Shown: in pieces, positions 1 through 9,706 of the stretch
How positions within the stretch are numbered: the first letter of the stretch is position 1
How the letters are laid out: every line of letters begins with the position of its first letter
Source of the DNA: Phoronis ovalis
Taxonomy: Eukaryota > Phoronida > Phoronidae
DNA length: 20,624 bases
Assembly (NCBI GenBank): GCA_028565635.1
Contig: JAOXYB010112603.1
Location: 1 to 20,624 of the forward strand
Direction: 5' to 3'
Position numbers and translations under genes: made by a program
Notes under the pieces: generated by a model
What the model was told of the DNA's origin: nothing
What the model saw: only the letters and a program-made list of their open reading frames with translations
Database searches by the model: none

Positions 1-1740
1 TTGTGATTTCTCTCACTTTGTGCGAAATTAAAGCCACTTTCAAATGGAAATGTTCATATAGCTGCCCAGGGGCAAAATCAAAAAGAAAGAGAAAAAAGAC
101 ATGTTAATACGCGTCAAAGATCTACTTTCGGCTATCTAATGCCAAATGAAAATGTTGTACAAGCACTTGTATCAAATGTAAGCGCCGGTGAATTGCGAAT
201 ACATTGTTTGTGCACTAAATTACCAACACCTAGTGAAGATATGCTAACTAGACACTGCCAATGTCGTCATCGCTGCTGTTGCCACATGAGGGTTTTTCAA
301 CATTTGTGCAGGTTTCCCTATTGCAACGGTATGTATGCGTAAATATACGAATTCCCGGCATAATGTTGCGTAGCAATTTTCACGTTTTAGCTATAAACTC
401 GGTTAGTCTTTTTTGTTTGTTGTGGTATAATTTCGGGTAGGTATGTTGTGTTTTATCTGTCTGATACAGAAAGTAATTAGATAAAAGTTAGCCAGACGCC
501 AATAAACGTATATAGAAGTGTTGTTTTTGCTGCACGAGATTGGTTTCAAAATCTTAGATTTATTTATACTCTCTAGCTGTCTTGATTGTGGTCTGCACGC
601 ATACGAACCAAATGCTTTTCTCCCAACAACAGAAAACTAATATTTAACAGTAAACATTATCAAACTAGCTCATTTTCATTCAAAAAGTGATATATTCCCA
701 TAAAGAACATAAAGAAACATTTTTTTCGCAAAACCTAAGAACGTCTCATTGTTTAGGTTAAAATGAAAAGAACAAAACAGAAACTTTTACAGATTTGTGT
801 AAGGGTATTTACCCACGTAAGCTATGCGACATGTTATTCAGCAATCTATCAAGAAAAGATTTAGAATTTATATTGCAGTAATCACCAGTTTAAAAGTACT
901 CTCCAACTAGAATAAAACACAACATGCATTTTACATAGCCAATATAATCAAGATGTAACTATTAGTTTCACTAGGATTTACAGAAGAGTAAGTAGATTTC
1001 ATGTAAGCAACAAAGAAAACCAAAGGTAATGTTTTATAAACATTTAATGTTTCCATTTTAATGGGTTTTACTGGTGCATTGCTATAGTTACCATACTTTA
1101 GGAATGACTAAAACAGAATAAATAAAATCAAAATTGATATGCGTTTTATAAATACAGCATTTGCTTTGTTAAAAAGGACTGACGTCTGATGTCTTAATTT
1201 GGCGAATACATTTTGCCTTTCTGAAAAATAACGAACGAATTAATTAGGTCCGTTTGCACAGTTTGATCATATAATTCAGCTGCAATTATCCATATTTCTG
1301 TTCGCATATGTCTCCCAGTCACGTCCATGTGATGGGTCGTCCGAAAACTCCGTATACTCCTTCTTATATTTTGGTCCATTAGGAGATACCTGTTCAGTTT
1401 ATGAAAGACTTTCACTTTTACCCCATAGTACCAACAAAGGATTCACTGGCACGACTGGTCCACACTCCCTGGTTAGGAACATAGTAAAACAAATAGTTAG
1501 TGGGACACTGCCAAAAGTTGACTTTTTAGAAAGCCTAATTTCCTCGGTTAATCTTAAACTGTGTATACAAGCTATCTATTACAAAGGCTATTTAAAGATA
1601 TATGCATGATATGCAAAATATACCTCTAAAACAATACTACCGGTATACAATATTTTTTTGCCTCGCTTTGAAATGAAATTGAATTTCACAAAACATGAAC
1701 ATGAATACATAAGTCAGTAGGCAATATTGGAAAATATATA
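1..1740. other. Region beyond the gene's 3' end; no supported gene
   Basis: No minus-strand domain or clear polyadenylation signal seen. A plus-strand frame is open from about 7 to 342; it begins with an ankyrin-like NGNVHIAAQGQN and ends Cys/His-rich (CQCRHRCCC). I recognise no family and see no start or splice support, so I do not call it a gene. A minus-strand frame at 1415-1194 is also unrecognised. Confidence 0.5.
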
Positions 1741-1840
1741 GGTCAAAATTATAAGCGATCTGCTCTTTGACCTGTGCTTACCCTGTACTGAATATGTAGC
1801 TGATCGGGTAAGCTGTTATTGTTAGACAAAAGAAATGGTT
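1741..1840 (+). repeat. Intron/intergenic repeat family, copy 1
   Basis: Carries the family core TTTGACCTGTGCTTACCCTG followed by GAATATGTAGCTGATCGGGT. At least ten more degenerate copies lie between 2700 and 6580, all in the same orientation. This one sits just beyond the terminal exon. No coding potential is kept between copies. Confidence 0.75.
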
Positions 1841-1959
1841 GCATGTGACAACCAAAACAACGGCAACAATAAAGCCTAGCCTAGCTAGGAATATATCCCC
1901 AGCCACTGTGTGGATCGACATAAAAAAACTCTTATGAAGATTAATATGTATACCGGCTT

Positions 1960-2140
1960 TTACATCATTTCGTGCTCATACTCTTTTATAAGTTTTACAA
2001 TCGTGGGTAGGTTAATAATATTAAATACATCTATAAGTTTGCTGTATCCTTTGTCATGTTGCCAACTGACTGCATATCCTCTTGCTTCTAGCTTATGCAC
2101 TAATTCACAAAAGTCAGTAATAGCTTCTATTTCAGCTGGC
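1960..2140 (-). CDS. DED3, exon C (terminal coding exon)
   Basis: Acceptor TACTTGTAG 68 bases after exon B, phase 2 entry, and a stop TAA at 1962-1960. 59 residues form the second half of a DED: ITDFCELVHKLEARGYAV and a closing IVKLIKEYE helix. It lacks the tandem duplication seen in the DED2 copy, so it is closer to normal DED length. With the two DEDs in series the C-terminus would resemble the tandem DED of caspase-8 or FLIP, without a caspase domain in view. Confidence 0.68.
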
Positions 2141-2208
2141 CTACAAGTAAAATTAACACCTAACGGTGAGTAAAATCAGTCCTACATATCATACATCTCA
2201 CGTCTTAC

Positions 2209-2247
2209 CTGTTTTTCGCTATGCACATATTTGATTCATAACGTAAC
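2209..2247 (-). CDS. DED3, exon B
   Basis: A 39-bp phase 2 to phase 2 exon, acceptor TGCCTTCAG and donor CAG/GTAAGA, encoding LRYESNMCIAKN. It differs from exon 5585-5547 at two codons, both changing the residue. Upstream of the acceptor the frame is closed by TGA, which supports this splice site. Confidence 0.58.
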
Positions 2248-2700
2248 CTGAAGGCAATTGCTTTCAGCTGTGGTCAAATGCGATATGCATAAAAACTGCT
2301 TCTGTACTACAGGTTTGAAGTGCAACCTAGGTGGCCATGGATATGAAGAACTTTAATTCAACATAGATACACAATGGCCATACAGGTGTCAGAACAGCAC
2401 AACTTCGGCGAATATGTTACTATGTTTATTATTCCAATAAAATACATGCAACAATACATTTTAATGCTATAGGCTGACATTTTGTGGTTTGTAATCCTGA
2501 TTTGAATATGGGCAGTGCAATTTCTGAAGCAATTCCGTTTAAGATTGAATTCCGCATGCACCATAACAAATATTCGTATCGTCACTTGGCCTACTTCCCA
2601 ATGTCATTTTAAAATGACACTCAGAACAAACGCACATTTGAATCGCAACCAGTAGGCAACATTGGATGCAATACAATGTCAAAGCAACACATAACCTGTA

Positions 2701-3420
2701 CTTTGACCTATACTTACACTGTACCGAATATGAAGCTGATAGGTCAAAAACTGGAACTGTCATTGCGATACAATCTAGGGAACCAACATGAAAGGTAGTA
2801 GGTCATTTTGCAATTAATCCAGGGTAAAATTATAAACGATCTGTACATTTACCATGTACCAATTATACAGCTCATACGGTAAAAACAGCTGAAGCAGTAA
2901 TTATAAGACAAAGTGTCACGCACAACAAAAATGTCGAAGATTCCGAGTGGCATTTGATCTACTGTTCAAGGTCATTACAAATATCGCCTAGCATATTACG
3001 CCCACAAACATGGTTTCCGTAGATCCATCTTCAAAGCGTCCAGTCAAAGCTTTGTTTTCAGGAAATTGTCGCGACTGTGACATAACCTTTCTGGCCCCTG
3101 ATTTAACCTGTACTTACTGTGTACCGAATATGAAGTTGATCAGATAAAAACTGAAGCTGCTATGTGACGTAAAATCTCGAGAATCAACATAGCCGTCAAC
3201 TGACCGTCTTGGAAGTAATCCGGGTTAAAATTATTACCCATGAGTGCTTTGAACTGTATTTAACCTATACCGAATAGAAAGTTGATGGAATAAAATCTGA
3301 ACCAGTTTTTGCGAGACAGAAATTGTTTGCACAGAAAAATGCTAAATATTCGTACAAGCATTTGACCTGAAGCTGATCAAAAGCTGAAGTTATTATTGTG
3401 AGGCAATTAAAGTGTTACGT
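2701..3420 (+). repeat. Repeat family, copies 2-6 in series
   Basis: Five degenerate copies of the GTACCGAATATGAAGCTGAT core, at about 2701-2790, 2821-2935, 3101-3170, 3241-3330 and 3361-3420 (the last truncated), spaced irregularly by 100-270 bases. Each is followed by an A-rich AAAACTGAAGC and a GAGACAAAGTGTTAC-like tail. Confidence 0.75.
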
Positions 3421-3449
3421 TAAAGCGTTACGTGCCGCAAAAAAAATCG

Positions 3450-3900
3450 CTCTGGCAGTTGACCTAGTTCTCAAGGTCATTTAAAAGTATCATCTAGACA
3501 CTTATCACCACAAATATATGACCTTCGTAGACCCACCTTTGAAACGTCCAGGTCACATACTGTTTTTGCGGCTATAGACGCAACGTGACATGCTATCTAG
3601 GGAAACACATATGACCGCCAATCGGTCATATTGGAAGGATTCAAGATCAAAACTGTACGCGACCTGCACTTTGACATGTGTTTACCCTGTACCGAATATG
3701 AAGCTGATCGGGTAATACCTGAAGCTGTCATTGTGAGACAAAGTGTTACATATAACGAGGACGCCTTCACTACGTCTATTTGCGGCTGTGTTGATGGGGA
3801 TAAAAACAAATTTCATCATTGGTCACATGGCACATCAAATGCAGGGTGGAACAATTATGATATAAGAATATTAAGCAAATATATGGTTGGTCACTTGTTG
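3450..3900 (+). repeat. Repeat family, copy 7 with extended flanks
   Basis: The longest match to the family, core at about 3659-3755. It contains a perfect 8-base inverted repeat TATGACCG/CGGTCATA at 3610-3630. The plus-strand open frame here is repeat sequence, not a gene: in the copy at 6478 the frame is shifted by insertions. Confidence 0.75.
3610..3630. repeat. Perfect inverted repeat in repeat copy 7
   Basis: Arms TATGACCG and CGGTCATA with a 5-base loop. The equivalent at 6012-6032 has one arm mismatch. Confidence 0.8.
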
Positions 3901-4034
3901 TAACAATTAATTAAGTGAACTAATGATATGACGGCGGGATGCTGGGGTCTCAAATACTTAATCTTACTTTAGGTACAAGGAGACAAACAATACTCACATC
4001 CACAGATAACGATGTTTAATGTAAAAATACTTAC

Positions 4035-4161
4035 CTGAGATATGCCTTACATAAATATTTTACACGTGCAAAGTCTCGCTTCATTAATTCGTCCTGTATT
4101 TTCAATATCAGTTCACGATGACGTTGCTCCATTTCCTCTTTATGTTTACTTTTAATGTTTC
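4035..4161 (-). CDS. DED3, exon A
   Basis: A 127-bp paralogue of exon 6996-6870 with the same acceptor context (TTGATATGCAG), phases (1 in, 2 out) and donor CAG/GTAAGT. Encodes LILKIQDEL and FARVKYLCKAYL; VKYLC matches the DED signature closely. Fifteen base differences from its paralogue change 13 codons and leave only one silent change, while flanking introns are more alike. Confidence 0.68.
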
Positions 4162-5238
4162 CTGCATATCAAGAACAGTGTTTAATAAGGAATCACTACG
4201 TAAGTGCTACACAATTAATATCTAGTTTCTGACTTATGATCAGATGTAAAGTGTGCGAAACGCCATCTACTGAACAATGCCGAAACATTGAAAGAGAACG
4301 AAAGTGTGAATTCGGCGACTTTCCGAACTTCCTTTCTGCCCAATTGCCCTCTTTAATATAGGAATCTACTGTTTTTCTGGTCTTTTTACACCTATGAGTT
4401 GTGCATGTACACATGGTATATAATGATGCAGACTTGCTGCCAAGATATTTAAATGTATAAGTATATCACCCATTATGTTATCAACAACAAAAATGGTATT
4501 TTATGTTTAATAATTACAATACTATGGATCTGTACGATTTTTCAAGCGTTAGCATAAACGTTAAATTAGTCTGTAGAAGATGTTTAGCGTAATTGGAGCT
4601 TACTGGTAGTTGATTACATCGAAACCTAATTCATTATAAAGTATACATCAGGGCCAAAACAATGCGTATTTAAAAATTACCTTCAGTGTTGCCACAAATA
4701 AAAATTGGTAGGATGTTTACCTGTATGTTATACCTATTTACGATTTCTATTCAAAATTTGGTAAACGTAAAGTGTCAGGATTCTTTAAATTCAGTACTTT
4801 GTCTTACATTAAACATATTGCATTATGATTTAGGTGTTGGCTTGCCGAAACGTGCACTATGTTAAGCGTTTTATTTGATAACATTACAACACCTACATAA
4901 CCAGTCGAAAGACGATAGCTTTTGATTAGGAGTGTTAACACCAGTAAGTCAGATATGGGTTTTATTATTAGGACTAGCGTACGTCCTACTGAATTGTTGT
5001 CTCATTGTATGCTACCGTTATTATTAGTATTGTATTTAGTAGAGCTGATTAGCCGATTCTGCAATATAACGGGGTTGATGTTTGACAAACCAATCCATTT
5101 ATGAATAATTATATGAATAATAATTCCCTTTTCAAAGATAGAAACGTCAATGTTTACTTTAAAAAATACGATCCTGATATGTTGTATACTTGGTATAAAA
5201 ACAACATCTATGAATATTAAAATGCAAACCTTGTATAC
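4162..5238 (-). other. Intron between DED2 and DED3 (1.1 kb), or intergenic
   Basis: The right-hand 80 bases would be 3' coding sequence or UTR if the frame of exon C' runs to the stop at 5159. The rest is AT-rich with no recognised element; 4162-4352 belongs to the duplicated segment. Confidence 0.55.
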
Positions 5239-5480
5239 CTAATTTGGCTCCATATTCTTCTATAAGTTCCACAATCTTGGGTTGGTTAACTTTATTAAAT
5301 ACATCCATTTTGCGCTCATACTCTTCTATAAGTGTTACAATCTTGTGTAGGTTAATACTTTTAAATACATATAGAAGTGTGCTGTAGCCTTCCTCATGAT
5401 GCCAACTGACTGCATAGCCTTTTGATTCTAGCTTGTCCACTAATGTACAAAAGTCAGCAATCCATTCTCTTTCAGCTGGC
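5239..5480 (-). CDS. DED2, exon C' (with 22-residue internal duplication)
   Basis: Acceptor AATTGTAG 66 bases after exon B', entry in phase 2. It encodes the second half of a DED: WIADFCTLVDKLESKGYAV matches the LF.LLE.RG.L segment, followed by the helix 5-6 end with IVTLIEEYE. That end is duplicated in tandem: IVTLIEEYERKM and then IVELIEEYGAKL. A donor TTAG/GTATAC at 5239/5238 leaves phase 1 and fits exon 4161; without splicing the frame runs to a stop at 5159. I first considered a TIR or SEFIR domain but the DED pattern fits better. Confidence 0.68.
5251..5382 (-). repeat. 66-bp tandem duplication inside DED2 exon C'
   Basis: Units 5251-5316 and 5317-5382 are similar, diverged direct repeats of 66 bp, in frame, each encoding the closing DED helix (IVxLIEEYE). 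The paralogous exon at 1960-2140 has one unit. Confidence 0.85.
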
Positions 5481-5546
5481 CTACAATTAAACATTAACTA
5501 ACGGTGAGCAAACTCAGCCCTACATATCATACATCTCACTTCTTAC

Positions 5547-5585
5547 CTGTTTTTCGCTATGCAAATATTTGATTCATAGCATAAC
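5547..5585 (-). CDS. DED2, exon B'
   Basis: A 39-bp phase 2 to phase 2 exon, acceptor TACCTCCAG and donor CAG/GTAAGA, encoding LCYESNICIAKN between two shared codons. It falls in the loop between DED helices 2-3 and 4. The frame is also open upstream of the acceptor to an ATG at about 5651, so a different start is possible, but the duplicate copy at 2.2 kb has a one-base difference there that breaks that upstream frame, which supports the short exon. Confidence 0.58.
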
Positions 5586-5689
5586 CTGGAGGTAGTTGCA
5601 TTCAGCGGTGGGTCAAATGCGATGTGCAAAAAATAGTTTATGTCGACCATGTTGGAATTAATCATAGTCAATCTCATATGCACATTGAT

Positions 5690-5902
5690 TTGTAATTATT
5701 TTGTACCACATATGAAGCTGATTGGAAAAACTAAAGCTGTTATTACAGCGTTTAATCTAACATGGCTGCGGTGGAATCTTGGGAAGAGATCCATGCCAAT
5801 ATTTTTATTGACGCACTTCGACCAGTATTTACGTTGTGCAAAATATGAAGGTAATAGAATAAAAACTGAAGTTAGTATTATTGGGAGACAAAATAAAGTG
5901 CT
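5690..5902 (+). repeat. Repeat family, copies 8 and 9
   Basis: Two degenerate cores at about 5690-5750 and 5810-5902, recognised by ATATGAAGCTGAT and the AAAACTGAAG / GGGAGACAAA tail. They lie in the intron between DED2 exons A' and B'. Confidence 0.65.
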
Positions 5903-5924
5903 ATGCAAGGCAAAATAATGTCGA

Positions 5925-6745
5925 AGATTCGCTCAGACAGTTGACCTACTTCTCAAGGTACACGATCTTTGCGAGTATAGACGCAACGTGACGTCATCTC
6001 TCGGAAACAAATATGACAGCCGGTCGGTCATATTAGAAATAGTCAAGATCAAAACTGTAAGCGACCTGCATTTCGACATGAACTTACCCTGTACCTAGTA
6101 TGAAGCTGACCAGGTAAAACTGAAATTGTTACTTTGAGACAAACAAAGTGTTACATACAATGACACTGAACAGGACGCCTCAACTGCCACTATATGCCTA
6201 ACAACTGTTTCAAAAACAAATTTTATCATTGGTCCCGTGGCACATCAATTGCAGGGTGAAAAACTATGATATGAAAATATTAATCAAATATATGGCTGTT
6301 CACTTGTGATAACGTGTAGCTACAATTAATTTAGTGAACTAATGATTATGATGGCGGATTGTTCGGATCTAAAATGCTTATTCTTACCCTAGGTAAAGCA
6401 AACGATACTCACATTCATATATAATGCTTTTTAATGTAACAATACCTATCTGAGATGTGCCTTACACAAAATTATACGCTCCCTGCACTTTGGCATGTGT
6501 TTACCCTGTACCGAATATGAAGCTGATCGGGTAAAACCTGAAACTGTCATTGTGAGACAAACAGTGTTACATACAACGACAGCAACGAGGCGCCTTCACT
6601 ACGACTGTTTGCCCAGCGGCTGTGTGGATGGGTATCAAAACAAATTTCATCATTGGTCACATGGCACATCAAATGCAGGGTGGAAAAAATATGATATAAA
6701 GAATATTAAGCAAATATATAGTTGTTCGCTTGTTGTCACAATTAA
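5925..6745 (+). repeat. Repeat family, copies 10 and 11 in two tandem long units
   Basis: Cores at about 6060-6155 and 6478-6580, each followed by the same downstream segment (CATTGGTC.C.TGGCACATCAA onwards) that leads to a DED exon A end: the relic at 6450 for the first and the intact exon 6870 for the second. So the repeat and the exon A end were multiplied together as one unit. Confidence 0.72.
6450..6476 (-). pseudogene. Relic of a third DED exon A
   Basis: About 27 bases match the 3' end of exon A (compare 4035-4061), after about 230 bases (from about 6218) that match the intron beyond the donor of exon A. The donor is broken: the bases after CTCAG read AT instead of GT. At 6477 the match stops and the next repeat unit starts, so most of the exon has been lost. 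Confidence 0.6.
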
Positions 6746-6869
6746 TTAAGTGAACTAATGATATGACGGCGGGATGCTGGGGTCTCAAATACTTATTCTT
6801 ACTTTAGGTACAAGGAGACAAACAATACTCGCATCCACAGATAACGATTTTTAATGTAAAACTACTTAC

Positions 6870-6996
6870 TTGAGGTATGCCTGACATACATATTTTACAT
6901 GTGCAAAGTATTGCTCTGTTAATTCGTCCTGTATTTTCAATATCAGTTCACAATGAAGTTGCTGCATTTCCTCTTCATGGTTACTTTTAATGTTTC
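6870..6996 (-). CDS. DED2, exon A'
   Basis: A 127-bp exon entering in phase 1 (acceptor TTGATATACAG) and leaving in phase 2 (donor CAA/GTAAGT). It encodes an amphipathic start and helices 1-2 of a DED: LILKIQDEL, then FAHVKYVCQAYL, where VKYVC matches the LKFLC signature of DEDs. It is a paralogue of exon 4161-4035. The phase-1 entry fits the donor of DD4 (8531) after a 1.5-kb intron. Confidence 0.68.
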
Positions 6997-8531
6997 CTGT
7001 ATATCAAGAACAGTGTTTAATAGGGAATCATTACGTAAGTGCTACACAATTAATATCTAGTTTCTGACTTATGATCAGATGTAAAGTGTGCGAAACGCCA
7101 TCTACTGAACAATGTCGAAACATTGAAAGAGAACGAAAGTTGGAATTTGGCGACTTTCCGGCCTTCCTTTTCGCCCAATTATTCTTTAATAGTTCATTAA
7201 CATTGTGATTATTAGATAGCTTATATCGCCATCCTGTTTAAAATTTAGAACATTTATGTTTTAAACAAACATATACGATTTTTGTTAAGGTCATTTATAT
7301 TAAAAGAAAACATTTATAATAAATACTGATCATCGAAATAGGACAGTGAAATAGGATTGAACATATAACCAATTACTCTATTCATAACTATACGCTTTTA
7401 TGTTGTTGTGCTTTGATATGAAGCATAATTAGCCGTAAGAGCGTACATTGGGGGTAAGCGTATTATAATTGTTACTAGGCTTACGCAGCTGTACAGTGCG
7501 TGACAAATTCCACCTAGTTAGCGTAGGTCACGATTAAGCAGAATGCGTATGGTGCTTGTCGCTAACCATTCGCGCCGTCGTTCTTCGCTTCAGTTACTTT
7601 TTCCAAAAATACTCGTTACAGCGTATTCCATATATTCCTAAACTTTTAAGTGGTTACAAGACAAAATAGTTTTCTCACTTGACAATTTCGTGTATGTGTA
7701 GTCAGCCTTTTATTTGTAATTTAATATATTATAATATCCTATCTTAAAACAAACAACTGTATAAGACATCCTAAGTAGATTGCTTAACATTGGAAAATAG
7801 TGTACACTATTTTTTTATGCCTAACTAATTGGCTATTTCTAATACACGTAAGAGTATAATCATCCGTTAGACAACACAAAATTGTCTTTACAATAGGCCT
7901 TGACGATTAAGGTCAGAGTCAAATGTCATGTGTTATCATCGCATGCATCCATATGTGATTTGGAGCAGTGTTAGATCTGTCACAGTTTTCAGGATTATGC
8001 AAAATGAACCACAGGCAAAATGTTTCAAAATACAGAAATGTGTACAGAAATGTAATTCGGATTTTTCACGAGTTTAGTTTAACAGTAACGAGGGCCTAGG
8101 CTTAAGCGGGAGAGATGATGGTTTTACATTTTATATAATACATTCTAACATATTCCACAGAAAGAGAGCCCTTGAAATACAGTTAACCCTGGCTATCAAT
8201 GTCATCGCCTACAACTTAACCATCGAAACAATTAAGGCTGGTTTCGTTATATTTGATATATTAAGTATTTGAGATCGTTTTTCATCATTAACTCTAAAAC
8301 GATGTGGATAGAACCGTACCATCATGGTATAACAAACTGACTGATAAGCAGAGAACAGTTTATAATGGTTGAAAGTTTGTTGTCACAGCACCTTAAATAT
8401 GCTTGTCCAAATTACTGATAATGGGTGTTAAATAACACAAACGTTTTGCATTTTTGAAGACAATAGTTGGATGTAGCAACGTACTTCAAAACTGCTAATC
8501 ACTATACAGTTATTAAGTCCTTAACGTTTAC
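6997..8531 (-). other. Intron between DD4 and DED2 (1.5 kb), or gene boundary
   Basis: Holds 190 bases of the duplicated segment at its left end. A stretch at about 7430-7600 is less AT-rich than its surroundings but has no recognised RNA or repeat. If DD4 ends at 8521 this is a 3' flank; I see no convincing promoter or start for a separate DED gene. Confidence 0.5.
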
Positions 8532-8774
8532 CTGTTTCTGGGGGGAGGTGTTCTGAAGCCTTGCTCAAGGTTGTCAATTTTACCTCAGTCTCATCACCAA
8601 CCATCTTGAACCAATCAGATAACATAATGAAGTTTCTCAACTTGGATTGACTGTGATATTTAATATTAAGCTCGTCCAACTGATTATCAGTAAATCTCAA
8701 ATATCTTCCCAGAGTTTTCCATTCGTCGCCTAAAAGTCGTTTTGCTTTGTCCCACAAAGTAACCTGAGCCGAAT
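8521..8774 (-). CDS. Death domain DD4 exon (stop at 8521, or donor at 8531)
   Basis: Acceptor TTCGGTTTCAG with phase 1 entry. About 80 residues form a full death domain: LLGDEW, YLRFTDNQL, a buried MLSDWF, and a final LSKASEHL. Two ends are possible. Unspliced, the frame stops after GKR at 8521, giving a natural C-terminus. A donor CAG/GTAAAC at 8532/8531 leaves phase 1, the same phase as every other between-domain junction, and fits the acceptor of the DED2 module at 6996. Both may be used. The death domain ends just before the donor, so either product keeps the fold. Confidence 0.87.
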
Positions 8775-9295
8775 CTGAAACCGAATGTCGTGATATGAAA
8801 TAAATAACGGTTTACATGATTCCTATTATATAACTGTTGTGTGATCAGTTAATAATGCATTTGCAAAAAAGGAGCATTGAATGTTGCGATTAATTACATC
8901 ACCACAACATACAAGGACAGCATACATATCAGTCATAACAACGAAAAATCATATTAGGCTGTGCGCTAATATTAGTTTGTCAAACACGGACTTTGATTTA
9001 CCCATCGTATGAAAACATTTTGGCACAACGTTTTATTTGATATGACGGTTGTCATAAGGACACAGTGTCACAGAAATAAAAAATATACATGTCTTGTAAA
9101 ACATGTGTGGTATGCATACCAAAAACTCTAAACAGTAAATATATGTACTTGCAGCTGAGAATTAGCTGATTTCTTACATTATTTTCAGACATGGGAATAA
9201 TCTCTATGGTTTTGATAACAATAACTAAGACACATATGCTTATTACAGTTCCAGCATAGTGTGTATGAACACTGGAGTACAGGTTTTGAACTTAC
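8775..9295 (-). other. Intron, 521 bp
   Basis: AT-rich, no recognised element. Confidence 0.65.
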
Positions 9296-9349
9296 CATCA
9301 GATTCGGAGAAAGTCTCACTTTCATCATTGCATACTTTGGGGCGTAAAC
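9296..9349 (-). CDS. Linker exon between DD3 and DD4
   Basis: A 54-bp phase 1 to phase 1 exon, acceptor TCCTTGTAG and donor ATG/GTAAGT. It encodes a polar acidic peptide ending DESETFSESD. Several Ser residues in acidic context could be casein kinase 2 sites (inference). Confidence 0.62.
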
Positions 9350-9475
9350 CTACAAGGAACAATTAAATAATTATGTTGGTATAATTCGACAACTTAGTGA
9401 TTAGGCAATAAGTATTATTACTACAAGAACCGTGTTAAAATTATATACATCTACAAATGCATATAATTTACTTAC

Positions 9476-9706
9476 CCTTTAAACTAGATGGCAGCATGTT
9501 CACTAGATCTTTTCTCTGACTTCTCACAAATGCCACCCTTAATTTTAGAAGTTGACTATTATCTCCGTGGCAACTTCTTAGCCATCGCTTTAGCATTTCT
9601 GCACCATCAAGCTCCACTAAGCTTGATTTTTCCATCCCAAGGTATATTGCTACAAGCACCCAGTCTTCGCCCAATTCACGTACTAGTTTATTATCTCGTC
9701 CCAGAA
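9476..9706 (-). CDS. Death domain DD3 exon
   Basis: A 231-bp phase 1 to phase 1 exon, acceptor TTTGCAG and donor AGG/GTAAGT. It encodes 77 residues with death-domain landmarks GEDW, YLGME, a buried MLKRWL and the closing RSQRKDLVNML. Compared with DD1 it lacks about 10 residues between helices 2 and 4 (two residues instead of twelve before ML..W). An upstream ATG in frame (9719) lies on the intron side of the chosen acceptor; the other nearby AG (TTACTAG) would put a stop in frame, which decides the boundary. Confidence 0.85.

Larger units (their letters stand above)
2248..4034 (-). other. Intron between DED3 exons A and B (1.8 kb)
   Basis: Filled mostly with the degenerate repeat family. 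Several short plus and minus open frames are repeat-derived. No additional exon seen. Confidence 0.6.
1960..4352 (-). repeat. Segmental duplication, copy 1 (DED3 module)
   Basis: Exons A, B, C and part of their introns recur at about 5239-7185. The best match is 3790-4352 against 6625-7184 and 1960-2310 against 5250-5640. About 75 bases at 4203-4275 match without a difference by eye. The long intron between exons A and B differs in length between copies because of inserted repeat copies. Confidence 0.88.
5586..6869 (-). other. Intron between DED2 exons A' and B' (1.3 kb)
   Basis: Contains repeat copies 8-11 and the relic exon end. Shorter than the matching intron in the other copy by about 500 bases. 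Confidence 0.6.
5239..7185 (-). repeat. Segmental duplication, copy 2 (DED2 module)
   Basis: Second copy of the three-exon DED module, in the same orientation as copy 1. Its right edge falls near 7184, where similarity to 4352 ends abruptly. It lies next to DD4, so copy 1 may be the newer distal copy, though direction cannot be told from this window. Confidence 0.88.

Noticed and set aside
139-342. Plus-strand frame with an ankyrin-like start and Cys/His-rich end
   Set aside because: Only a short ankyrin-like phrase fits; no repeat pair, no start context and no splice partners seen.
1194-1415. Minus-strand 73-codon frame
   Set aside because: No recognisable domain, and no acceptor or donor in the phase pattern of the gene.
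3631-3903. Plus-strand 90-codon frame, with a related 84-codon frame at 6495-6749
   Set aside because: Both lie in repeat copies. Between copies the frame is shifted by insertions and the other nine copies have stops, so it is not a conserved protein.
5239-5480. TIR or SEFIR domain in exon C'
   Set aside because: The W..DFC..VDKLESKGY phrase looks like a SEFIR start, but no catalytic or BB-loop motif follows, and with exons A' and B' the whole fits a DED better.
5586-5651. Extended exon B' starting with ATG near 5651
   Set aside because: The frame is open here, but the paralogous copy near 2270 has a one-base difference and a stop in the same stretch, so it is probably intron.
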